Positions 1-7,000 of a stretch of DNA of 10,900 bases are shown here, in pieces. A program made the position numbers and the translations under genes. Position 1 is the first letter of the stretch. Each line of letters begins with the position of its first letter. This DNA is from Spirochaetia bacterium (lineage in GTDB: Bacteria > Spirochaetota > Spirochaetia > Treponematales > Breznakiellaceae): contig BNVA01000054.1 in assembly GCA_025997755.1 (NCBI GenBank), positions 1 to 10,900 of the forward strand, read 5' to 3'. The notes under the pieces are model-generated. The model was not told where the DNA came from. It saw only the letters and a list, made by a program, of their open reading frames with translations, and did not search any database.

Positions 1-847
1 TAACTTTAACAATCCAAAAACTTTTTTCCGCAGGAATATCAAGTACACCGGAAACTTTACTTTGATCCAATACAAACACAGAATCTAAAAAGGACTGTCC
101 TACTTGTTGAAGGCTTTCCTGATTTTTTGGTAAATACACATCCTTTATTGTTTGATAAAGACCATCGGACGCAACACTCTTGTGTTTTTCATCAAAAGTA
201 TTGGGATTACCATTTATTTCACGGGAAATCCTGTTTGCGCTGTCTCTTATCTTTGCCTTTTCGGCATCGGTCTTATAAGGAAAAACCAGAGCGGACAACT
301 GGATCGTATCGTCCCGCGTAAAAGTTGTAGCGCTTATATCGTAAGCTTGTTGAATTTCCGACTTTGAAGGCTGCTTTACAGACTCAAAAAGAGTACGTTT
401 TTTTTCGTACATATACTTTTGAAGTGTAAGCTCTTTTTTACCTTGCGCGCGGTATGCGGGCAGGTCTAAACCCGTTTGCTCCATTATCGCCCGTGAGAAT
501 TCCGCATCGGTTGGACTATGCCCCAGGGCTTGAGCAAGAGCCGTGCGGATTTGCTGCAATTGTTGATTAACATCGGCATCACTTGCTGTAATACGGTCGC
601 GCTCCGCAGCTTGTAAAACCAGCCTTTCGTTGATCATCATCTCTAAAACTTCTTTTCTCTGAGCCAAAGACAATGAACGTCCGGTCATCTTTTCGACTTT
701 TTGAACCTCTGCTTTAAGCTGTTTTACGGTAATTGGCTCGGATTTCAAAAGCCTTACCGTAGCCACCGTTTGCATGTCGGTTTGGGCTTGAACGGCGGTG
801 AGTGTCGCGTAAAACAGGATAAAAATAAAAATAGTTTTTTTTCGCAT
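1..847 (-). CDS. SurA/parvulin-type periplasmic peptidyl-prolyl isomerase, 3' end cut by window edge
   Basis: This is the first 282 codons of an open frame that leaves the window at the left edge. It starts with ATG at 845-847, preceded by an AAGGTAAGG-like ribosome site. Residues 1-21 form a Sec signal peptide (MRKK, then a hydrophobic stretch ending VQA before QTD). Residues about 26-165 look like a SurA N-terminal chaperone domain: helical, charged, with an LAQRKEVLEMMINERLVLQ segment typical of the family. From about 180 a parvulin (PpiC-type) domain begins (IQLSALVFPY, then NTFDEKHKS, then VSGVLDIP), and it is cut near its end. Family knowledge: such proteins escort unfolded outer-membrane proteins through the periplasm and isomerise Xaa-Pro bonds. 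A PrsA-like foldase is the alternative; the signal peptide shows no lipobox cysteine, which favours a soluble SurA-like form. It lies downstream of metNI on the same strand but has its own candidate promoter. Confidence 0.85.
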   Translation of the reverse strand, partial: MRKKTIFIFILFYATLTAVQAQTDMQTVATVRLLKSEPITVKQLKAEVQKVEKMTGRSLSLAQRKEVLEMMINERLVLQAAERDRITASDADVNQQLQQIRTALAQALGHSPTDAEFSRAIMEQTGLDLPAYRAQGKKELTLQKYMYEKKRTLFESVKQPSKSEIQQAYDISATTFTRDDTIQLSALVFPYKTDAEKAKIRDSANRISREINGNPNTFDEKHKSVASDGLYQTIKDVYLPKNQESLQQVGQSFLDSVFVLDQSKVSGVLDIPAEKSFWIVKV

Positions 848-875
848 ATTGTTACCTTACCTTCTAGTCTAATAT

Positions 876-906
876 ATTATAAACAAATGTTAAAGGTAAT
901 TGGCAA
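876..906 (-). promoter_or_regulatory. Candidate sigma70 promoter for the SurA-like gene
   Basis: On the minus strand TTGCCA (901-906) and TATAAT (876-881) are separated by 19 bp, about 30 bp upstream of the isomerase start. The -10 is a perfect consensus; the spacing is slightly long, and shifting the -10 by one base gives 18. It suggests that this gene can be transcribed independently of metNI. Confidence 0.4.
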
Positions 907-974
907 CAAAAAAGTTACAACCTTCTAAGAGCAGCGCGCTTTTATTAAATTTACGACTGCAATTTAAATTAGCC

Positions 975-1103
975 TTATATTTTACCATTTTTGAATATAA
1001 CATCACGCGCCGCCGATTCAAGTTCATAGCCCATATCGCAAAATTTCTGCATAATAATATCCGGGTTAAAAGAAAATTCTGTAATATCTCCGAGTGTTAT
1101 ATT
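975..1103 (-). pseudogene. Possible gene remnant in the metI frame after its stop codons
   Basis: After metI's TAA, and an immediately following TGA, the same frame stays open for 42 codons to a TAA at 975-977. The residues look protein-like (GDITEFSFNPDI, then FCDMGYELESAARDVI). An ATG overlapping the metI stop (TAATG) opens a different frame that ends after 13 codons; losing one T after its AAA codon would join that ATG to the 42-codon frame (MKITLGDIT...). This is consistent with a small frameshifted ORF, or simply with chance. I recognise no family, and it does not resemble MetQ or the usual MetI C-terminus. Confidence 0.2.
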
Positions 1104-1106
1104 TCA

Positions 1107-1772
1107 TTATCGCTTAGAGAGCAGACTTCGGCTTATCAAGGTGCCTGTAACTTGCACGGCTTCAACAAGGAGCAGTATCACTACCACGGCGGCAAATGTG
1201 ACGTCCATACGGAAGCGGTAGTAGCCATAACGAATAGCCATGTCGCCTAAACCTTCGCCGCCTATCGCGCCTGCCATAGCCGAATAGCCTATGATAGTTA
1301 TAATTGTAAGCGCAAGTCCCGAAACTAGGGAGGGTAATGCTTCCGGAATCAGAACTTTGCAAATAATTTGAAGATTTGTTGAACCCATCGCACGCGCAGC
1401 CAAAATTACGCCGCCGTCTACTTCCTGCAAGGCTGATTCCGCGATGCGCGCAACAAAAGGCGCGGCGGCTATTGCAAGCGGAATAATAACAGCCGTGGGT
1501 CCTATGCTTGTTCCAATGATCAACCGCGACAACGGCATGATAACCACCATCAAAATGATGAATGGAAAGGAGCGGAAAATGTTTACAAAGCGGGACAGTA
1601 CATTGTAGAGGATTTTTCTGGGCATTAAACCGGCAGGACTTGCTGCATACAGGATTGTTCCAAGCGGAAATCCTAAAATACAGGCAAAAATAGTGGAAAC
1701 CAAGGTCATATATATGGTTTGAAGGGTGCATTTGGGTAAAAGCATCATAACATAGCTAAAACTGTTGAGCAT
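1107..1772 (-). CDS. metI: ABC transporter permease, methionine-type (MetI-like)
   Basis: The 221-residue integral inner-membrane permease has the usual length of MetI. Several hydrophobic segments are visible (around residues 18-45, 65-85, 90-110, 150-175, 190-215). The cytoplasmic EAA loop that docks on the ATPase is present (AARAMGSTNLQ followed by PEALPSL, about residues 127-150). The start ATG at 1770-1772 is supported by AAAGGAGCTGGTAA just upstream. The gene overlaps the 3' end of the ATPase gene by 17 bp, so the two are translationally coupled. Family knowledge: MetI forms the transmembrane channel for D/L-methionine (or related amino-acid) import with MetN and the lipoprotein MetQ. 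The substrate is inferred from similarity alone, since no binding protein is encoded nearby. Confidence 0.85.
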   Translation of the reverse strand: MLNSFSYVMMLLPKCTLQTIYMTLVSTIFACILGFPLGTILYAASPAGLMPRKILYNVLSRFVNIFRSFPFIILMVVIMPLSRLIIGTSIGPTAVIIPLAIAAAPFVARIAESALQEVDGGVILAARAMGSTNLQIICKVLIPEALPSLVSGLALTIITIIGYSAMAGAIGGEGLGDMAIRYGYYRFRMDVTFAAVVVILLLVEAVQVTGTLISRSLLSKR

Positions 1773-2484
1773 TTACCAGCTCCTTTGCCGCTTTTGTCTT
1801 TGGATCATCAAAAATTGCTTCTACACTGCCTCTCTCCACGATACAACCGCCGTCCATTACAGCCACGTCGCGGCAAATTGCGCGAATTACTTCCATTTGG
1901 TGGGTAACCAATACCACGGTTATGTGCAGTTTGTCTTGTAAATCGCGTATCAACGAAAGAATTGAGCGTGTATTCTGAGGGTCTAATGCACTTGTAGCCT
2001 CATCACAAAATAAAACCGATGGGCGCGCGGCAAGGGCACGCGCTATCGCAACCCGCTGTTTTTGCCCGCCGGAAAGCTCACGGAGGCGCGCCTTGCGTTT
2101 GTCGGCAATTTGAACCATATCCAAAAGTTCGTCAACGCGTTCCCTAACTTGAGTTTTGTCGTAACCTGCTATCTCCAGCGGATATGCTATATTGCCGATT
2201 ACTGTACGCGACGAAAAAAGATTGAAATTTTGGAATATCATACCGATTTTACGCCGTTTTAACAGGAGTTTTTCTCCCCCTAGAGTGTCTACCCGCTCGT
2301 TTCCGTAGTAAACTTCGCCCGAATCCGGCGTTTCCAGTAAGCTCATTACGCGCAGCAAGGTTGATTTTCCGGCGCCGCTCTTTCCAATAATGCCGAAAAT
2401 CCTTCCGTCTTTTACATCAAGATCAACGTTATCAACAGCCGCCAAGCCTGCGTAATGCTTTGATACGCCTTTCAGCACAATCAT
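1756..2484 (-). CDS. metN: ABC transporter ATPase, methionine-type (MetN-like) without C-terminal regulatory domain
   Basis: The 242-residue cytoplasmic ATPase carries every nucleotide-binding motif: Walker A GKSGAGKST (34-42), Q-loop FQN (Q85), signature LSGGQ (137-141), Walker B VLFCDE (D161, E162), D-loop SALD (165-168) and switch histidine H195 (THQME). It energises import through the MetI-like partner encoded immediately downstream. The family's best studied members are about 340 residues and end in a NIL/ACT-like domain that binds methionine and inhibits transport. This protein stops shortly after the nucleotide-binding fold (VNAQQF), so that control is missing. Short homologues serve other polar amino acids, so the methionine assignment rests mainly on MetI. 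The ATG at 2482-2484 fits the usual N-terminus, but its Shine-Dalgarno sequence is poor (GTGGG or none). I see no S-box riboswitch upstream. Confidence 0.85.
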   Translation of the reverse strand: MIVLKGVSKHYAGLAAVDNVDLDVKDGRIFGIIGKSGAGKSTLLRVMSLLETPDSGEVYYGNERVDTLGGEKLLLKRRKIGMIFQNFNLFSSRTVIGNIAYPLEIAGYDKTQVRERVDELLDMVQIADKRKARLRELSGGQKQRVAIARALAARPSVLFCDEATSALDPQNTRSILSLIRDLQDKLHITVVLVTHQMEVIRAICRDVAVMDGGCIVERGSVEAIFDDPKTKAAKELVNAQQF

Positions 2485-2623
2485 GGGTAAATATTAGCCC
2501 ACAAAACGGTATTGTATCAATATAATATTCTCCTACGGCTACGAATTGAAAGCTTGTAAATATGATTTTTTTTTGCTAAAGTTTATGGCATAAGATGCCG
2601 ATATTTATGAAAAGGATTGCCTA
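2485..2623. other. Divergent intergenic region between metN and the SPOR gene
   Basis: The 139-bp AT-rich region must hold both promoters. A TATAAT occurs on the plus strand (2521-2526) and TACAAT on the minus strand (RC of 2511-2516), but neither has a good -35. A small hairpin GGCAT-AAG-ATGCC (2587-2599) lies about 10 bp before the SPOR gene's ribosome site. I find no riboswitch-like structure. Confidence 0.4.
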
Positions 2624-3640
2624 ATGACACGGAATAGTCTTGCCCCTTCACAGCGGTTTTTTGGTTTTGGTTTTTTACCAATGGCGCTTTTTGTTGTTTT
2701 CGCGTCGTTTGCCGCGTTACCATCTATCTTTGCCGATGATGCTCCGTACGTAGTGGAACCTTTTGGATTTAACGAACGAAAGGCATTTATTACAATCACA
2801 GAAGAAATTGAAAACGCAAAGGCTATTCTTAGAATAGAGCGCGTTGATCCGAAAGAGCGCCATGCGGCATATAGCCGTCTGGGACGTCTTCTCTACTTGC
2901 TTGGCGACATTGAATCTTCTGCACATGCGTGGGAACAGGCGGCTTTTGCAATTCCCGATAAGAGAGACGATATGGCTTTGCTTGAAAGCGCATCCTGCAA
3001 TGTTGCTATGGGAGAATTATCTAAAGCCGAGGCAAGCGTAAAGCTGGTGTTGTTGTCTGTTCGCGGTGATAAACGTGTTTTATTAAAGGCAAAATATTTA
3101 AACGCTCAAATTGAGGCTTTCCGGTTTAGTAATCCTGTTATCCTGGATGCTTATTTAACAGACCCGGAATTTGTTTACGTTCGTCCGGCTCTTTACTATA
3201 CACTTTGGAAAATTACCGGAAGTAACGAGTACAAAACTAAATTGATAACCGAATACCCTGAAAGTCCCGAAACACGTATACTGTTTGTTAATTCGGGCGC
3301 GGTACAGATTGTCCATGCTGCGCCTGCCGCTCAATGGCTGCTGTTCCCGGGACGTGAAAATGTCCGCATAGAAGAACTATCCGCAGCTCCGGCAAAAGCG
3401 CCTCACGGGTACATTGAACTTGCTTCACCTCCATCTTTGCAGACTGGACTGTTCAATAATCAGGAAAATGCCTTAATTCAGGTAAGGCGCTTGCAAGCCG
3501 CAGGCTTTAGCGCCGGTATTGTCCGCAGGATGGTAGCAGGCAGCAGTTATTGGGCTGTCGCTGTTCCTTCCGGCGCAAATATGAGCATTACGATAGCCAA
3601 ACTAAAAAATGCCGGTTTTGAGTCGTTCCCGATTTTTTAA
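2624..3640 (+). CDS. Exported TPR and SPOR-domain protein
   Basis: The 338-residue protein has a long signal peptide (MTRNSLAPSQ, then a hydrophobic core, cleavage likely after FA at 36-37 before DDAPY). Helical residues 78-145 read as tetratricopeptide-like pairs (AAYSRLGRLLYLLGD followed by SAHAWEQAAFAIPD, and a second GELSKAEASVKLVLL unit). The C-terminus (about 265-338) matches the SPOR pattern: LQTGLFNNQENA, then L..AGFSAGIVRR, YWAVAVP and a final LKNAGFESF. Family knowledge: SPOR domains bind denuded peptidoglycan glycan strands at division sites, so a periplasmic role in cell-wall remodelling or division is inferred. The ATG is preceded by AAAGGA at a suitable distance. It is transcribed away from metN and just precedes the tRNA pair. 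The exact function is unknown. Confidence 0.8.
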   Translation: MTRNSLAPSQRFFGFGFLPMALFVVFASFAALPSIFADDAPYVVEPFGFNERKAFITITEEIENAKAILRIERVDPKERHAAYSRLGRLLYLLGDIESSAHAWEQAAFAIPDKRDDMALLESASCNVAMGELSKAEASVKLVLLSVRGDKRVLLKAKYLNAQIEAFRFSNPVILDAYLTDPEFVYVRPALYYTLWKITGSNEYKTKLITEYPESPETRILFVNSGAVQIVHAAPAAQWLLFPGRENVRIEELSAAPAKAPHGYIELASPPSLQTGLFNNQENALIQVRRLQAAGFSAGIVRRMVAGSSYWAVAVPSGANMSITIAKLKNAGFESFPIF

Positions 3641-3678
3641 CTGATTTATCATTGAGCCTGTTATCTTTATCGTATAGC

Positions 3679-3708
3679 TTGACTAATAACTGTAAAAATT
3701 AGTATAAG
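3679..3708 (+). promoter_or_regulatory. Sigma70-type promoter of the tRNA pair
   Basis: TTGACT (3679-3684) and TATAAG (3703-3708) are spaced by 18 bp. The -10 ends 13 bp before the first base of tRNA-Gly, so the transcript would begin about 7 nt ahead of the tRNA. This is the best-formed promoter in the window. Confidence 0.7.
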
Positions 3709-3721
3709 TAAGTTAAGTACT

Positions 3722-3793
3722 GCGGGAATAGCTCAGTGGTAGAGCGCCACCTTGCCAAGGTGGATGTCGCGGGTCCGACTCCCGTTTCCCGCT
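3722..3793 (+). tRNA. tRNA-Gly (anticodon GCC)
   Basis: The cloverleaf is complete: acceptor GCGGGAA (3722-3728) with TTCCCGC (3786-3792), D stem GCTC/GAGC with GG in the loop, anticodon stem CCACC/GGTGG with loop TTGCCAA (anticodon GCC, reading GGC and GGU), and T stem GCGGG/CCCGT. The discriminator is T and the next bases are CTA, so CCA is not encoded. The T loop is TCCGACT: position 55 is C instead of the near-universal U (pseudouridine), which removes one partner of the G18-U55 elbow contact. The gene shares a promoter and probably a transcript with the following tRNA-Leu. Confidence 0.93.
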
Positions 3794-3831
3794 CTATCAA
3801 AATGTTTCCCCTGTAAAAATCAATTCCTTTA

Positions 3832-3913
3832 GCGAAAGTGGTGAAATTGGCAGACACGCTAGACTTAGGATCTAGTGCCTCACGGCTTGGGGGTTCAAGT
3901 CCCCCCTTTCGCA
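3832..3913 (+). tRNA. tRNA-Leu (anticodon UAG)
   Basis: This is a class II tRNA: acceptor GCGAAAG/CTTTCGC, anticodon stem CTAGA/TCTAG with loop CTTAGGA (anticodon TAG, reading CUN codons), a long variable arm (TGCCTCACGGCTTG) and T arm GGGGG-TTCAAGT-CCCCC. The discriminator A is followed by TTT, so CCA must be added after transcription. It lies 38 bp downstream of tRNA-Gly with no terminator between them. Confidence 0.95.
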
Positions 3914-3967
3914 TTTACTCTACAGGTAAAAACTCAATTTGGTTTTGTACACCGCTAATATCTATCC

Positions 3968-4002
3968 AAAAAACAAAACCCCCTGAACACCGTCAGGGGG
4001 TT
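3968..4002 (-). terminator. Rho-independent terminator of the large lipoprotein gene (possibly bidirectional)
   Basis: A perfect 10-bp stem (AACCCCCTGA at 3977-3986 with TCAGGGGGTT at 3993-4002, loop ACACCG) is followed on the minus strand by a T-rich tail (TTTTGTTTTTT). It lies 24 bp beyond the lipoprotein stop codon. On the plus strand the tail is only TTGATTT, so termination of the convergent tRNA transcript here is likely weaker but plausible. Confidence 0.85.
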
Positions 4003-4025
4003 GATTTATGACTTAGTTGCCGTGC

Positions 4026-7000
4026 TTAGTTTACAGGTAAGTATTCGACCTTGATATTACCGTTACCCTTTTCTACTCCGGGAGTCATTACCACATCGGT
4101 AAATGTGTAATATAAGTCGCTTACCTTGGCTTTCGGGTATTTGCTCACATAGTTACCGGTGTAGTTGTAACCCGATACGTATGACGAGCCGCCCGATCCC
4201 GATCCGACATTGGTGGTCTGGTTTGCGTATCCGCCGTAGTATCCGCCGCCGGCGCCTGCATTACCTTCAAAGTGACCACCATCGCTTGAGCGTTTCGGAC
4301 GCCCATTCTCGCCTATCCAATTTTGCAGGGTATGCCCGCTAGGCGTATTAACAGCAGGGTCTACGCCGGGTACGATTACCGAATCACCACTTCTTGCCTT
4401 CACAGTTGCCTCTGATTTGTAATTACCGCCGGCACCGCCCTGTATTGGATCTAGTCTCCCGCTAGCCCCTTGAGCCGCTCCGCCGCCGCCTGCCGCTACC
4501 ATTAAACGAACGCCGTTCAAGCGAACATCCGTTGCTCCGCCGCCGCCCGCGCCGTCAGGATAGTTTGATGTAAAACCAACACCGCCTTTACCGCCGCCAT
4601 TGAAGCCGCTTCTGATAAATCCTACTGCAGCGTGTTCAAGTATACTTCCGCGTCCTTGTCCGCCCAGGTGGAAACTTAGAATTTGATCTTTATAAAGATA
4701 AATTACCCCGGATGTCTTTGCACCCATACCGCCGCGTCCTGTATCGTAATTTCCCCCTCCCGCTGTTCCGGTAAGTACATTTCCGCCCTGAGCGCCCCAA
4801 AGGGTTATTCTATAAAAACCATCTCTTGGAACTGTCCACGTTATGATACCTACTTCCTCACTAATTTCGAATGAAGGAACTAATTGTGCAAGAGTTGTCC
4901 TGGCACTGCCGATTGCAGGCGGATCAAACCTCGTATCGGAAACAATATCTGTACCGACTATGTTATTCAGGTTAAATACGATTTCTTCGGGAGTTATACC
5001 ATCAAAACCGCCCGGGGGAGGAGCAGGTCTTGTATCCTTTAGTCCTTCCTTTTTTGCATTATTAAAAGCTGTAATTGCCGCATTAAGAGCAGTAACCTGA
5101 CTGTTTACTGCTGTTTGGGTTGCATTAGGGTCCCTATAGACCGCTTCCGCAGCGCTAATCGCGGTGTTAAACGTATTCATTTCGGCACTTGTTACCCAGT
5201 ATCTGCCCATAGGAGTATTTTTACCGTCGGTATCCGTAAAAATACCGGTTTTAGCGATAGTCGAATTATTTAAAGCGGTAAGTAAAGCGCTCTTGTTTAC
5301 GAGTTCTCCAACAATAGCTTTTTGTCCATCTTGCTTTTGTCCGTTAAACACAGCTATAGCCGCTTTCAAAGTATTTGCACTGGCAATAATACTAGTCTGA
5401 TCCGTAGAACCACGATAAGTACTGTCGGCGTCCTCAAAAACTGAATTTAGATCCGAAATGTTTTGGGTGGTTACCCATTTTGTACCTACATCAACTTGAG
5501 TTGCGGCAGTCGCTATAACAACGCCGGTTTTAGCTTGACGTGCGTTTTTAAGAACAGTTTCCAAAACCCATTTATTAAGATCTCCTGCCTTAGCGCCTTC
5601 ATTTTTTGCACTGTTAAATGCAGCTATTGCTGATAAAAGGGCATCGGTTTGTGTGTTAACATTGTTTTGATCCACTTCATCAACGTCATTCTTTACCGGT
5701 TCGGCGTCAGTTATCGCATTGTCAAGGTCAGTAAAAGCGCTCTGACTTGCATAGAACGTTCCGACAGGAACCGTATCGCCGCTATTTGCTTTAACGACAC
5801 AGAATTTTGTGGACTGCGCCTGCAAAAGCTCGCTCATAAGCGCTGTTTTATTTAGAGTACTCCCCAACTTGATTCCGGTATTGGCGGCAGCAGTTTTAAA
5901 TTTGTTTGCAGCCGCATTTAGCATTTCAACTGTCCAGTCAACTTCAGATTGCGGAGCCGCATTATCGTATTTTACGTTCAACGCAGTGAAGATAGCGGTA
6001 TTTAATTCACTGAAAGCACCGGAAGAAGCAAATTTTGTTCCGCTGGGGGTGTTTGCCGCACTATCCGAACTTAAAACAGAATTTTTTTCTGAGTATGCTC
6101 CAAAAATTGCCTGTTCAAGGTTATATTTATTAATTACACCAATGGCTGCTTCCCGCGACACAGTTATGTATAATTTTTGAATCCTAGCTACTTCTAAAAT
6201 GATCGGATCGCTTACCGTAAACTCGTACTCGTTTACGGGTACTATATTGTCCGCAGCCCCGAACTCATTGTAAACATATTCTAACTGGGTTACGACATAT
6301 CCGCCTTTAGTAATTTTTCCATATACACTGACAACCGACACCCTGGCGTAGGGATCGAAGTACGGTTCACTCTCTGTAAAAGAAAAATTAGCAGCGCCTG
6401 GACCTCTAACCACGACCAAACTGTTTATACTGCTCACGATCAATTCTTGGGTAAAGAAGGTGATTCTGTTAGCTGTTGTTTTTACGGTACTAAGGTCTAT
6501 AGCACCGCTAACTTCTATTCCTGTCGCCGGAACCGCATTTGTTTTTATGGTTATTTTTCCGGTGTATTTGCCGTCTACATACCATTTTTCAAAGGTGAAT
6601 TTATCACCATCTCTTGGGAAAGCAAGCGTTAAAGCGGCTAAAACCTCATCATCAGGTTCAACTCCAGCAATTTCTTCTACGCTACCCGCTGTGCCGCCGC
6701 CTTCGCCGTTGCCTTGCGGAGCGCTATTCGCCCTAATCTCAGTTAGAGTATCTGAATAGAGCTTATAAGCCTCATTACTTAGAAAACTAACTTCTATATG
6801 ATTATCCTTAAATGTAACAGCATAGAAATCGGCTCTAAAACCGGCGATCGTTTCGTAGTGAGCGGCGGGAGTTATATATTCAACGAATATTTGGCTGGCA
6901 TCGTATTCTGCAACTATACCATTTACCAACGGCTTGATTACAGGACCGGAATCTGTACCGGTCTCTGCCTCTCCATTGCCAATACCTGAGTCGCAGCCTA

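Larger units (their letters stand above)
848..1106. other. Intergenic region between metI and the SurA-like gene
   Basis: The region holds the candidate promoter of the isomerase gene and, just after the metI stop, a 42-codon minus-strand open stretch (975-1103) in the metI frame that lacks a start codon at its head. I see no convincing terminator hairpin for metNI. A metQ-type lipoprotein gene, which often sits here in met operons, is absent. Confidence 0.5.

Noticed and set aside
901..950. Terminator hairpin for metNI around AGCAGCGCGCT
   Set aside because: Only a self-complementary octamer with no loop and a weak AT stem can be drawn; no stable hairpin precedes a T tract on the minus strand.
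900..1250. Plus-strand ORF of 116 codons over the metI 3' end
   Set aside because: It has a TTG start without a ribosome site, no family-like features, and half of it lies antisense to a well-supported permease.
2485..2623. SAM (S-box) riboswitch in front of metN
   Set aside because: The leader is short and AT-rich, and shows none of the conserved S-box stems or a following terminator.
3699..3914. Minus-strand ORF of 71 codons across both tRNA genes
   Set aside because: It is antisense to the tRNA pair; its GLEPP and [15 protein letters not shown] strings are the familiar spurious translations of tRNA T and anticodon arms.
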